From Filosporella fistucella (taxonomy: Eukaryota > Ascomycota > Leotiomycetes > Helotiales), in NCBI GenBank assembly GCA_030077755.1, contig JAQJZZ010000014.1, forward strand, positions 2,914,001 through 2,978,000: a stretch of 64,000 bases of DNA, read 5' to 3'. Positions 48,554 through 61,005 of this stretch are shown in pieces. Below the pieces are notes generated by a model that worked only from the letters and a program-made list of their open reading frames with translations, was not told where the DNA came from and did not search any database. Every line of letters starts with the position of its first letter. Positions within the stretch are counted from its first letter, which is position 1. A program made the position numbers and the translations under genes.

Positions 48554-49289
48554 GGGCTCCCAAAGCGGGACATGCATACTTGCATATCCCCCGAACAATC
48601 AAAAGCTTAGCTGTGGAACTAGTATGGCCTGGCCTTCATGATTTCCTATGGACCAATTGAAACTTCGTATTGCTATCAGCAGTTGGAGATATCTCCTCGC
48701 CCTTCCTTTCTCGAACATCGTTGATAGATCGGGAACAGGCGGACGATAGCGACTGCAAGAGTGGGTTGTGATGGTGGGCCGCTAGAAAGCTTCCCCTGCT
48801 CGCACTGTAAAGATATCCTCCTGTAGCTTATCGAGGCGAGCTGGAATGTGTTTCCCAGTGATAGGAAGCCAATTTCGGCTCAGTCAAATGCTTCATTACG
48901 TTTGGGGAACAGAGGCATCGTGTCCCAAGTATCCGTATTTGCTTACAGGATCTCGTGAGAACCAGTTTTGGCTTCAAAGAGCCCCGGAGGTTATGGTGAA
49001 GTTGGCCGTAATGAGAGACGGCCAAGTGGAGAACGGAGACTTGTCATGCCACAGGATAGAGACGAGCCCCCTTTTGTCGAACTTATAACGATAACAATGA
49101 ATTCTTGAATATAAAGTTTCAAGAAAAGCAATCCGTAATGATTCAATAAACAAAGTGTCTTCTAAATTGCAAATAGCAAGCAAGTAGGTAACTTCATACC
49201 TGTCCGACAGAGGATGAAGTGCACAAGCCCTAAAACTCTATTTTCCCCACTCTCAAAACAACCCTCAAAATGCCAAAGTCAAGGAAGAT

Positions 49290-49308
49290 CGATAGTCTAT
49301 GACTATCG
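49290..49308. repeat. Inverted repeat CGATAGTC-3-GACTATCG
   Basis: Perfect 8-bp arms around a 3-bp spacer. Each arm contains a GATA core in opposite orientation, so it could bind a dimeric or paired regulator. It lies in the middle of the divergent promoter. Confidence 0.6.
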
Positions 49309-49869
49309 ACGTCTCCCCTATTAGTCCTACTCAAACAAAGCTGTGCGAATCCGTCACTTAACTCGCCCAGACCGGCTTCACTTCATATAGTGCAATGAAT
49401 TTTAAACTTTCCACCTCCGCTCCATGTCTCAAATGCCAGGTACGATAAAGTCAATCGCGCGGGAAGCTGCATACCAACGAACGAGCAATAAGATCTCAGA
49501 TATTTTCCAGCAGTTCGGTCTTCGGACTCGCGACCTCCACATGTCTTAATATTCAAGGCGTCGTCGAAATTTCTCCCTCCAAAGAATGCTCATGCTACGG
49601 TGATAGCAGATACTTATACTTATACTTGTACAAATACAAGTACAAAGATATTTATGCAGCCTCTTGAGACTTCTGGAGGACTCAGCTTGTGTAGCTGCAA
49701 GATACACGATGATGTTGTCAGAGCTTACATAGGCAGTACAGTCACTATTACCATATTTTTTTTTCATTGAGCAACAAGTCAAGAATGGGGTTGACAGTGT
49801 CATACAGAGATATTAACACAACTTGTCCTGCAATCGCGCGTTTACACGAATTATTAATCTCACGTCGAA

Positions 49870-49878
49870 TTATCGATA
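49870..49878 (+). promoter_or_regulatory. Overlapping opposed GATA motifs upstream of the amidohydrolase
   Basis: TTATCGATA contains GATA cores on both strands, 90 bp before the start codon. A further TTATC lies at 49952-49956. They mirror the GATA cluster at the permease end. Confidence 0.4.
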
Positions 49879-49967
49879 CATTCTCTCATCCTTACACAAA
49901 TACTACTCTAAATCAGTCATTTTTTTTTCCTTTTCAAGTATACTCAATTCCTTATCGGCACCAAGAA

Positions 49968-51454
49968 ATGGCAAGAACAACCCACTCTTCAAATAGCGCC
50001 TGCACTACGGGTAAATACGTTCACTTCCCTCGAATCAATAACGACGCCGAGACAGACTCATTTTCACTCTTCAATCACAGCTTTTTCTCACACTTCCAAT
50101 TTCCTTGCTTTAAGACACTGCGCAAGAGCAAGGGTGAACTAGACAAAAAGTTGTTAGATAACAAATCACCTCTGTTATCGAGGTTTTCGTTTCCGGGAAT
50201 GGAGTCAAATAAGACATTTGTGGATGCGAGACCTTATCGGTGGCCGCATGATGGGAGTTTTGATCCGAAGACGACTGCATTGGTTGTTATTGATATGCAG
50301 AATGACTGTGAGTTCTTTTACAAACTTATGATTGTTCTGTTGTGCTCAATTTCATTACCCCGCATTTGATACCATCTGAGACCCAAGCAAGGCTTGGGAA
50401 CTGTCCAGTGTCGCGAGAGGGTGTTTTGTAAGATTGATTTATGTTGAAAGCAAATTTACTACTCCTTTCAAGGCTTTAGTACCTTTTGTTCCTAATTTGG
50501 CTCTATAATTGTCCGTTTGTCAGAAGTGAGAGCTGTGAACTCCGTTATGCGGGCTTCAAAGAACACATATATTTTGCTTTCCCTCAGTCATTACCACTAA
50601 CGCAACTCACAGTCTGTTCTTCATCAGGCTATATCGCATACCAAGGTTACTCCGTAGACGCTGCACGGGCTATAATACCCTCGATTCAGACTCTCCTCTC
50701 ATTCTTTCGGGCTCATGGTTTTCCCATGTAACTTCCCTTCCATAGTTCTCACTTTTCATGTCCCACATTACCATGCAACCTATTCCCTCCTCACCAGATT
50801 TCACTTCAAACTCTTCCCCAAATCCTCAGAATATGTCTACATCACTGACACTCTCCAAGTTACTTCACCCGTGAAGGCCACCGTCCTGACCTCTCAACCC
50901 TCTCCTCTCGCGAACTCCTCCGGTCCAGAAATAATCCTTCCGGCCTCGGCATAGGAGACAAAGGCCCATTAGGTCGTCTTCTTGTTAGAGGTGAACAAGG
51001 ATGGGAGATAATACCTGAATTGACGCCTCTTCTTTCCGAGAACATAATCGATAAACCAGGCCGAAGTGCATTTCAGCATACTGATCTGGGGTGTGTGTCT
51101 TTCTCTCTTCCTCAAATTTCAAAAACCCCTCTTTCTCTTCCATCTATTCTTCAAAGACGATGTATTGAATTCCAGCTAAAGAACCCTCATAGGCTACTCC
51201 TCAAGCTCAAAGGCATAAAAAACCTCGTCTTGTGCGGTGTAACCACAGATGTGTGCGTCCACTCAACAATGAGAGAAGCGAACGATAATGGTTTTGATTG
51301 CATCCTGATGGAAGATGCAACAGCAGCCAGTGAAGAATCTCTACACAACGCTGCAGTGGAAAGTGTAACTGCAGAAGGAGGCATCTTTGGAGCTATTACG
51401 AAGGTGAAAGATTTATTGAAGGCGTGGGAATGTGGAGATGCTGATAATAGATGA
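49968..51454 (+). CDS. Isochorismatase-family cysteine amidohydrolase (biuret/ureidoacrylate hydrolase-like)
   Basis: Inferred exons: 49968-50307, 50613-50727, 50860-51090, 51193-51454, giving 315 residues; phases 1,2,2 match. The catalytic Asp is in TTALVVIDMQND, the Lys probably in IIDKPGRSAFQHTD, and the nucleophilic Cys in CGVTTDVCVHSTMREAND, the Asp-Lys-Cys triad of the superfamily. The pattern DARPYRWPHDG ... TREGHRPDLS ... NNPSGLGIGDKGPLGRL is that of the fungal and bacterial biuret-hydrolase/RutB-like branch, which releases ammonia or carbamate from small ureido compounds. The N-terminal ~75 residues are extra; an in-frame ATG at 50199 would give a start closer to family length. The first intron (305 bp) is unusually long. 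The third (102 bp) is a multiple of three and free of stops. Substrate unproven. Confidence 0.88.
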
Positions 51455-51870
51455 GTTAAAGAATTATTTCTGAAAGGCGAAAGGTTATGTTCTCCATAAG
51501 AATATTTGACTTGGTATTACTTCATCACTTTGAGTATTCATCACCTCGTGTACTCTGATTCGAAAACTTGAAACTGTCTTCAACTGACCTTTTCCCCACC
51601 GGTTCTCTGTTCTGAAATTCCCCATATGCTACATTGCAGCCTCACTGGAAATGATTGTTTTATGGACGCCGTCTTTGAGCTGCGACTTCCAAGCTGAATG
51701 TTGGGATACCTGTGCATATTTTATTCGCTGCTATGATTGGGGCTTCATCACAGAGGAAGCGACTTCCTGCAATGCGAACTGCAGCTTTTCGGAGCTTGAA
51801 CCTGCCCAATATTCTTTAACTTCATTTCAATACATAACTAGTTTATGGATTTACTCATAGATGGATAATA
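51455..51870. other. Intergenic region
   Basis: The 3' flank of the amidohydrolase and promoter of the STAND gene. A 69-codon plus-strand frame has no features. Confidence 0.5.
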
Positions 51871-54800
51871 ATGACGACTTTCAGGGCTTGGGAACCAAAA
51901 TTCAAGCGTGCTACATTGCTCGGTGAATCAGGTTGTGGATTTCCGCAGGGTCTCGACAAGTTTCACGATCCACCCGATGCTCTTTTGGATATCGTTTTCA
52001 CCCACGGCCTAACTGGCGACAGAGAGTGAACATGGACTCATCCAGATACACGTCAACCGTGGCCAAAAACCATTCTTGCCCCTCTTTTCCGAGATGCACG
52101 TATATTGACATACGGGTACGATGCGTATGTGCTGGGTAAACATGGTCCGGCTACAAGAAATCGAATCGGTGGCCATTCCCGAGACTTTCTGAACGAATTA
52201 GTTGGCTACAGACAACAGACCAAAAGCCTGTCAAGGCCAATGGTATTCATAGTCCACAGTCTTGGTGGATTGGTTTGCAAGGACGCTTTGCTTCTTTCTA
52301 GAAACTCAGCGGATTACCATCTCAGGGATCTGCTCAATTCGACTTTTGCTATCGCTTTCATGGGGACACTACACTCAGGAAGTGCGCTCGCAAAGTGGGC
52401 TAAGATTCCAGCCAAATATCTAGGTGTTCTCAAGTCTTCAACCACAAATCTGCTTTCTGTCCTAGAATCTGACAGTGATGTCCTTCGCCGTATACAAGAC
52501 GATTTTTTGGAAATGGTACGCGCACGATCAATGTTGCAACATGGCATCGAGATTAGATGCTTCTACGAAGCTTTGCCAATGAAAGGAATTGAGACTGTTG
52601 TGGCACGGGAATCCGCCGTTTTGAGCGGGTTCAATTCTATCTCAATCCGTGAAAATCACCTGGTTAGATTAAAGTCAGCGGCCGATTCTGGATTTCGATT
52701 CGTCGTGCGAGAGATATCAAGGTGGAGGAATGCCCTCGCAGAAGCTCGTTTCATGTCAATAACAAAAGCCCTACAATCACCTTTGACAGAAGAAACAATC
52801 CTTGCGACTCCAGTTCATGAACTATCTCAGCGCCTTCTATCTTTTTGGGAGGGCAAGCAATCCATGCTATTGGATAATGAAATCCAGCCTGCGATCTTGA
52901 ATGGAAGCCCCCTGGACTTAAAAGACAGGATCGTCGTGAACTCATTGCTAGCTTTTCCGTCAGAGACCGGCGCACCACCTACTTCTATATCCTGGACAAT
53001 ACCAGCGAGAGCACCAACTCAAGAAAGTCGCTCGGGCTCCTCAAACTCAGGAAAGGGCTCAAGTGTCGGCCCTTTCAAGCGAACTACAATTCGGGGAACC
53101 TCCAGGAGTGATCAGGGCCAAGAAAGTCCTTTGAACTCTCTCAAATTTGGTGAAAGGCAAGCCGCACCCTCGGATTCGTTAGGGCTCACCCTTCTTTTCG
53201 AACCAACTGAGGTTGAGATCGATTTGATCTTTATCCACGGCCTCGGGGGAGGGTCTCTCAGAACATGGACTCATCCTTCATCGGGTATCTGCTGGCCGAT
53301 GAACTGTCTCCCATACGAGGAAGGCTTCGGCCAATGTCGAATCCACAGCTCTGGATATGATTCGGAATGGAGAATAATGGAAGTCGAGACTACAACTGGG
53401 TTGGCGGACTTTTCCCTAGACTTGTTAACCACGTTTGTCTTTAGTCCTGCCTTGAGGCAATATCCTGAGACACCGATCATCTTCGTCTGCCATTCGATGG
53501 GTGGTTTGGTTGTCAAACAAGCCTATTGCCGTGGACAAGGTGAACCGCAATACCAACAAATTGTATCCCGAATCAGTGGCATGTTATTCCTCTCAACACC
53601 ACATCGTGGATCAAATATAGCAAGCCATTTGAACAAAATACTTCGGGTGGGATCTGGAATGAGATCCAGGACGTATATTGACGATATTTCGCTAAACTCG
53701 GTGACAATTCAGGATACTAACAATGTTTTCCCTCTTCACGCGCCAAAGCTCAGCATCTTCTCATTCTACGAAGTCAAACTGACCATCATGGGTCTGAGCA
53801 AATCATTGCTCGTGGATCGCAACTCTGCTGTGATGAATCTTCCAAATGAAGGGCAAGGTCCCCTATACGCGGACCACTTTGGAATGTCTAAGTTTTCGAG
53901 TCGACGAGACGCAAACTACGTAGCCGTGAGAAATGTTCTTGTAGCAATGATTGCCGCTCATTCGAGCGTAGCCAAGCCTGCGGCACTGATAGAATCCCCT
54001 GTAGAGATAACCTCCACAAATCCGCAGAACAGCTTGTTTAATGACGAGGTGAAACGCATTCAAATGCTGCTTGGAATACCAGAAGACCATCGCTGCGGAA
54101 ATTATGCCGAAGAAAAGGAGGGCCAGGAGACCGCATGCAGTCGATGGATCCTGTCTCATCCATCTTTTCAAGCATGGTCTAAGGACGTTGGTGACTGTGC
54201 ACGACCGGTTTTTGTGCTCTATGGAAAACTTGGTGGCGGCAAGAGTTTCCTTGCGAGTGAAGTCGTTCGAAATATGGAGCTGTACCAAGGTGACAGCAGA
54301 TATTTTGTCTTCCTTGAGAACCACCCCATTCGCTCGCTCGCAAGCACATGTCTCAAAGTTCTGGCTTCGCAGATCGCGCAGGTGAATCCAGAAGTGAGAC
54401 GACGAGTTGCGGCCATACTCAACCACTGTCTCATTTTTCAAAGTGATGATGCTAATGAGATATGGCACAAGCTCTTTCTTGATATCATACTTAATAATGA
54501 AGCGTGGAGAAACCCTTTTTACTTCATTATCGACGGCATTGAAAGTTGTGAAGAAGGTCATTGGCTACTGACACGGCTTCTGTCGCCCAAAGTCAGTCCA
54601 AAGCTAAGAATTTTCTTGACAATCCGAGCCCCGGTGGCGTCTGAAATCAAGATTGTGTTGGAACGTGTTGAGCATCGAATGACTTCTTTAGAAATATGCC
54701 CGACAGCTTCAAATACCGATACAGAAGTCTATTGTTTTCAGCAAATTTCCAAGTTGGACTGGCTAGAAGTGGATATATCAGAAAATTTGAGATGTGCGAT

Positions 54801-55212
54801 ACTACGAAGATCTTGCGAATGCTTTCGTTGGATGAAATGGATATTTCAGACGCTACAGACTGCTTATACCTCACGACGTATATGGGAGATATTGGACACT
54901 ATTCCACCCGCTATGGTAAGTTCATATCGCAAAGCTCTGACAAGCAGTTCCGAACGACGTGGGGAGAAAAAACTACTCAGTTGTGCTTTGGCCTGGATTG
55001 TCTGCACTACCGAGCCACAAACAGTAGCAGAGCTGCAGACTAAGCTCACGAATGAAATGGGCGAGAGAGTGTTTGGCTTGAGAAGATTCATTGAGACTTT
55101 CTGCGCGGATTTCCTGTTTGTGGATTCAGACGATAGAATATTATTTGTGCATGAGACCGCTAGAAAATTCTTGATTGACTCGGCGGATTCGGACCTGCTT
55201 GATTGGAAATAA
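51871..55212 (+). pseudogene. STAND/NLR-like gene with two alpha/beta-hydrolase domains, interrupted by a stop
   Basis: From the ATG at 51871 one frame runs 1113 codons to 55212, broken only by TGA at 52027-52029 (codon 53). That stop falls inside a conserved motif: HGLTGDRE precedes it and TWTHPDTRQPWP follows. Domain 1 (to ~290) is a SesB/DUF676-like hydrolase with HSLGG (Ser ~130). Domain 2 (~450-700) repeats the fold: HGLGGGSLRTWTHP, then CHSMGG (Ser ~542). A NACHT-type NTPase follows: Walker A GKLGGGKS (Lys ~791), Walker B FIIDG (~887), and a winged-helix-like end with FVHETARKFLI. The protein stops there, without the usual ankyrin, WD40 or TPR repeats. The open 3' frame lacks an ATG until 52240, just before the first catalytic Ser. 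Fungal STAND proteins sense non-self. Either a recent pseudogene, an allele with a nonsense mutation, a sequencing error, or a truncated product from 52240. Confidence 0.82.
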
Positions 55213-58200
55213 TGGATCTACTAATACGAAGGAGGTGGAAAGGTGTTTGGAGTAAGAATCAGGCAGATGATGATGATTCACGTAAGGGAACGACATGAGG
55301 AAATAATGATGATATGGAAAGATCTGCTCTAGTACGGAATGAAATGTATTCTGATGTACTCCTTCACTATTGAAGAAGATACCACATAAATACAAAATAA
55401 GAATTTGAAATACACCTTGGCAAAAGAGAAATGCAAAATCGAATAGTGAACATGCCTGGGGAGTCGTGGGAATGAGAAGCAAGTCAACGTGTTCTCGGCA
55501 TGATCCGACATCTGATTGTGGTACGCAATATCATTAATAGCACAAAAGAAAAAGAGCGTGGCATATATGATCTGCTCAGAGATACCTTTACTATCCGAAA
55601 TGACAATGATGAAATCTAAAACATGGGGTAACATAGAATGAGGTGATTTGAGCTCGGCGTCGTGGGATCTGCAGCTGCTAAAAGAGAGATAGAGGCTGAT
55701 TCGTCTGTTCATTTACTGGTCATTGAAGCTTAGACGGAAAGCGTACGGGGAAGGAATTGTGATATGAGGTGTCAATATAGACCTTACTCTCTGGTTACTA
55801 GTCAGGCATGATAAAGTTGGAAATGACAGCATGGGGTACCAGGAACCACCAAATAAGGTGACTTCATCTCGATGACTCGGGTATTTATAACTTCAACTAG
55901 AGGAATGACAAACAGAATAATGCGGCAATAAATCTCTCAGATAAATAGATGGGCTCATAAAGTAAAGAAAGATGAAGATGAGAGCATGGGGGAATTTGGC
56001 TTGGGTATTTGTAAAATTGACATACTGAATGACAAAACATGAAGTACAAGGAGAGAATTTGTAGGTGAGGTATTAAATGGAGGTTACTCATTGCAATGAC
56101 AGAGATCAGTATGGTCAGTATGCAGGACAGAGTATGCACGGGATGAAATGAAGATGATGAGCTGAGGATTCGCGATGGAGTGGAATGATAAGATCTTACT
56201 ACCGCTGTATCAATAACAACCCAGCTCAACATCACCTCACCCCCTCTCACTCGAGTATATGCCATAACCTTACTTTTTCGAACTATGAATAACTACCCAT
56301 GAACAGAATAGCGTACTTGAAAAATGCAAGACAAACCCCAAAATCCAAATACAATATTTATAAAAGTGACACGGCACGACACATATCTAGAAGAAACCGC
56401 GGGGTCGTCTATCGGATCGGTATCGGTATCGATGTCATCCCTTAAAGTAAGGAAAGGTACGGGACGTATCCACTCAACATTCCCCTCCCTCTCAACGCTT
56501 AACCCACACCAAGCACCAAGCCTCAAGCCATGCCGTAGCGTTCTCGGCATCGATGCGTCGATGCGTTGATGCGGGGAGGGCGACTAAGTTGGTTGGAGCG
56601 GACTTCCGTGGGGTCGTGGGAGGAGACTACTGTAAGTAAGCTGCAAGCTAGGGAAGTTTATAACGTACGGTATGTACAGTACTGTACTAGTAGCATACGC
56701 GATAAGGATAAGGGAAAGATATGGTGAGGTTGAGGATTTTAGGTTTATTTACTGTATGATGATATGTTCATACTCTAGTTGCTGTTCTATGAAGTGAGAG
56801 AAGGACTACACTAGGACGTTGGATAGTGGAAGCTGAGGATGATATGGAACTCAACAAGTCACATGTAAATCCTATTCTGTTCAGACACTGTGATAAGAAC
56901 CTAGTTGATAAGTCGTGAGGATCTTACTCGCTTCTTGAGGGGGGAGGCGGCAGAAGGAATATTTGAGGCGGTAATGTATCGTGATAGTGATTGTGATGTG
57001 ATGGTTGTGATAGCGGTTGTGGTGGCGAAGTGGGATGAGATGAGATAGGCTTTTGTTCGATAGGGGATTTTCCTCTGGGTACTATCAAGAGCTGCTGAAT
57101 TCGAGAGAGAAAAAATGTCGACCAAATCTAATGGGAAATACTAGGAGAGACATGGGATGATGATGGAATGTACTTCGAAGTAATATCACCACCACCGGCT
57201 GAAAACCTTACCCCACAAGCATCAGAATATCCATCGCTCTCCATCCCATTCACCACATCCCAGAAACCCGTACCCGGAATCTGCCATCCCAAAAACAACG
57301 AAGCAAGCTTTAACAAGCTACAGTCACTGTATCAGAAATAATCTTGATACAAATAAAAGCGGATTCCACGTGATGCCCTTCCCTTGTAAAGTCTGTGCCG
57401 CGTTTGAGACTTCAGACGTTCGTTTTTCTTTTCCTCGTGGCTGAAAAGATTCAAGATGTCTGATCTGCGCTTTTAACGGCGTTTTCTTATCCCTCAAGAC
57501 GCATCGATACCTAACTTTCCGGCTTGAGGACGTTGCGGCTGCTTGTTCAGCAAGATGCGGACCTACGGTCTCGGACTGTAATTAATTTCTTTTTGATTTC
57601 TTTAAAAATGTGTGAGAGGGAGCGAAGTGGAAAAAAAAAGATGCGGTAATTTGATCTGAGGGTCGGGAGATGTCGGGTCGCTGGACGATGGTAAAGGATG
57701 GTGATTGGAGAGCGGGCTTCGTGCCGAAGGCGAGGTGTGAATGTGAGACAGCATTGCAGGCTCTGGGGCCATCTGAAGAGTCTGGACGAGCTGATGGGTG
57801 AGGGATGAATTGGAAATGGGAGATAATCCTTGATTGTTAGTGTGATATTTAGGTAGGTGAGGGAAAAGAATTCAGCCAGAGCTTGATTTGGAGCTGGAAA
57901 AGCCGCACGAAAGTTGAGAAAGAGGACAGGTCTTGTTTGGTCATCTATCTGGGCTGGTTTGAGATGTCACATCACCGAGATTTAACGGAGGATTATTATT
58001 ACCTGTTATTGGCACTATCACAGTTGGGAACGACGCCGAGCGTTTGCAGCGAGGTGCTTATTGTAGGAATTTTGAGTTTGGTGCCGCCGGTCTCAACAGC
58101 TCACATGCTTTGTAAAGCATGTGGTGGTGCACTGCTTCGTACTTTGATTGCTCGTATTCTTACTGTTGACGGGGAGTAAGTTTGAAGAGTATTCGTGGCC

Positions 58201-58873
58201 AGCAGCACGGAGTATTCGTTAGTAAAGTAACAATGGTCGTTCGTTCGTCGTCCCGACAAACGCTTACGGCTGTTCCCCTAGACCGTCCTGCACTGTAGTC
58301 CACCTCCGTCGTTCCCCTGTGCTGGGCTGCGGAAAGGGACCCTGCTCTGCCATGCTCTACCCTCGTTCTACCCATCGTTCCCTATCCACACTTACACATT
58401 TGCCTCCGATTCCCCTATTCTCCCACACGACCACGGCCCGGATTCGATGTGACAGCTCCAGCTCCAGCTCCAGCACCAGCTCTCGAGGTCTGGCGCTTGA
58501 TAGTGGAACCTTCAACACACTCCTCCACCCCTAAAATAACGCTCCCAAAGCTCATCCTTCACCCTCCAGCCTTGTCCCTGATAGGACAACTTCCTCATGG
58601 CAATCCACGAAAATGCACCGAAACCTCAACGAAACAAGACATGCCCAAGACATGGCTTGTGTTACATTCAGACGGGGGTTCCTAGAGGCGTAAGAAGAGC
58701 CTAGAGTTCGTCCTCACAGGGCCGACAGGGCAACAGGGCTCCGATAATAATTAAAGATTGTTTCCACAAAAAAATCACTCAATGCAACTCGACCTCTTTA
58801 TCAGCAGCCTGCTTCCCCCGAGCTGTTCAAATTTCCTGAATCATATTCCTCCTTAATCATTCACTCCTCTTCA
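55213..58873. other. Long intergenic region of about 3.7 kb
   Basis: No gene is supported. The largest frames (127 codons minus at 55329-55712, 122 codons minus at 55897-56265) show no domain, signal or splice pattern. The last ~1 kb is the upstream region of the malic enzyme and becomes CT-rich towards its start. It contains a 14-bp palindrome at 56674-56687 and a short CAGCTC-type repeat near 58450. No terminal repeats were recognised. Confidence 0.5.
56674..56687. repeat. 14-bp perfect palindrome GTACAGTACTGTAC
   Basis: Perfect self-complementary sequence in non-coding DNA. A regulator site is possible but there is no context to say whose. Confidence 0.6.
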
Positions 58874-61005
58874 ATGGCTTCATACAATTATAGCACTGCC
58901 TCTTCCGAATTATCGACACCCAGATCCTCATCTCCCTCTTCTGTCATAAGTAGGTCCTCGACTACCACTACCCTCAGCAAAAGAATGTCTCTTTCCGGCC
59001 GAAGGATCTCGGGATTCAACCCAATGCAAGCTGTCGACATCGAAGCCGTGGAAGCTGCCATGAAGGCCGCCGCTCTGGACACCTTCAAGGGATATGCCCA
59101 GAATAATTATGGTACCGTCAAGCAATACCGTACCACCGATTACGTCCCAAAAAGTAGTGCTGGAGGCTATCAAGTCCTCCGAGAACCTGCATGGAACAAA
59201 GGTTTGTTTTCCATCTATTCACTATTGCATTTCATACTGATTCGAATCAGGTACATCATTTAGCCCTGATGAAAGAGTCTCTAAAAACCTCACTGGCCTC
59301 ATACCTCATGTCCTAGAGAGTCTGGATACCCAATGTCAGCGTGCCCTGCGCATGATCAACAGCCGTGGCACCAACATCGACAAATACCTCTACCTTTCCT
59401 CCCTCAAGCAAAACAACACCGATCTCTTCTACCGTCTCTTAATCGATAATGTTGCTCAACTCATGCCCTTGGTCTACACCCCAACCATCGGTGACGTCTG
59501 TCTCCAATACTCTACTCTGTACACCCACCCCGAAGCACTCTACATTTCCATCAAACAACGCAAATCCATCGCTACTATCCTCCGTAACTGGCCTTACCCG
59601 GATCCCTCCATCGCAGTCGTAACAGACGGATCCCGTATCCTTGGGTTGGGTGATCTGGGAGTTAATGGTGTCGGTATTTCAGTAAGTGGCGTGCTGCTGC
59701 ATTGCATACCCGCGTGGGGGTCTCCCTCATCCAAATCCGTACTAACAACATCCAGATCGGGAAGCTCGCCTTGTATACCGGAGCCGCGGGTATCCACCCT
59801 GAGAAGACGCTCCCCATTGTTTTGGACTGTGGAACCGCTAATGAAGATAATCTCCGTGATCCATTGTATCTTGGTCTGAGACAGAAACGTGTTACTCCTG
59901 CAGTGGCACTCGAGTTTATGGATGAGTTCATGGCTGCTGTCAAGGAGGTATATCCTAATATGTTGGTGCAATTTGAGGATTTTGAGACAGAGAAGGCGTT
60001 CCAGTATTTGGAGAGGTATAAGCAAGAAAAGTGCTTTAATGATGACATTCAAGGAACTGGTGCTGTTGTGTTGGCTGGGTATGTCCTCATCCTCAACATC
60101 GTCTTGATATAGGTACTAACATAAATAGTTATATGGGCGCAGTCAACCTCTCAGGTGTCCCCATTGAAGACCAAAAACTCGTCTTCATGGGCGCCGGTTC
60201 AGCAGGTGTTGGGGTCGCAAAACAAGTAATGGAATACTATACCCGCCGCGGTCTCTCTGAGCAACAAGCAAGAGACAAATTCTACCTCGTCGACACCAAA
60301 GGTCTCGTGACCAAAGACCGAGGTGACCGTCTCGCCAAACACAAGGAAATCTTCGCTCGTACAGATAACAACGGCCATCAATTCAGCACCCTCGAAGCAG
60401 TCATCGAATATGTGAAACCTACTGCCTTGGTCGGTCTCACCGCCACCTTTGGCGTTTTCACCGAGTCGGTTGTAAGAGCCTTGAAGGTATCAGTTGATGC
60501 AGGCGGATTAGGCAGAAGACCAATCTTGTTCCCTCTCAGCAACCCGCTTACGAAAGCGGAATGTACTTTCGAACAAGCCATTACCTGGACAGAAGGCACC
60601 GCCATCTTTGCATCCGGCTCTCCATTCGCACCATTCACTGCCAAGCTTGGAGATATGGCCACAACCTACTATCCTAACCAGGGAAACAATGTGTACGTCT
60701 TCCCCGGTCTAGGTCTAGGTGCTATCCTGGCCAAAGCCTCGCGTGTGACAGATAGTATGGTATATACCTCCGCCGCAGCACTATCCACCTGTCTTAACAG
60801 TGAAGAAATCCGCATGGGTCTCATCTACCCCAAGATTGAGCGTGTGCGCGACGCCTCTGTCGTCGTAGCCAGGGAAGTCATGAAAATGGCTCGCAAAGAG
60901 GGAGTCAGTTGTCTACCAGAAGAGACATGGCTTGAGTTTGAGGAGTGGGGTGATGTGTGTTTGGAGAAGTGGATTAAGGGACAGGTTTATGATCCCAAGA
61001 TCTAG
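58874..61005 (+). CDS. Malic enzyme (malate dehydrogenase, oxaloacetate-decarboxylating)
   Basis: Converts malate to pyruvate and CO2 while reducing NAD(P). Inferred exons: 58874-59201, 59251-59681, 59756-60078, 60129-61005, giving 652 residues; phases 1,0,2 match. Conserved blocks run in order: LVYTPTIGDVCLQYS with the catalytic Tyr, RILGLGDLGVNG, QFEDFETEKAF and CFNDDIQGTGAVVLAG (metal ligands and the malic-enzyme signature), then the nucleotide-binding FMGAGSAGVGVAKQ and LFPLSNP. The N-terminal ~50 residues are Ser/Thr/Arg-rich with no acidic residue after position 12 and could be a mitochondrial presequence, but there is no clear cleavage motif. Cofactor preference is uncertain; fungal enzymes of this length are often NAD-linked. 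With acetyl-CoA carboxylase elsewhere in the window it can supply pyruvate or NADPH for lipid synthesis. Confidence 0.96.

Larger units (their letters stand above)
48395..49967. promoter_or_regulatory. Divergent promoter between permease and amidohydrolase
   Basis: 1.57 kb shared upstream region. GATA motifs cluster near both ends and an inverted repeat lies in the middle. Open frames are short and featureless, so I see no further gene. Confidence 0.5.

Noticed and set aside
55213..58873. Possible transposon relic in the long intergenic region
   Set aside because: No terminal repeats, transposase, reverse-transcriptase or integrase motifs were seen by eye.
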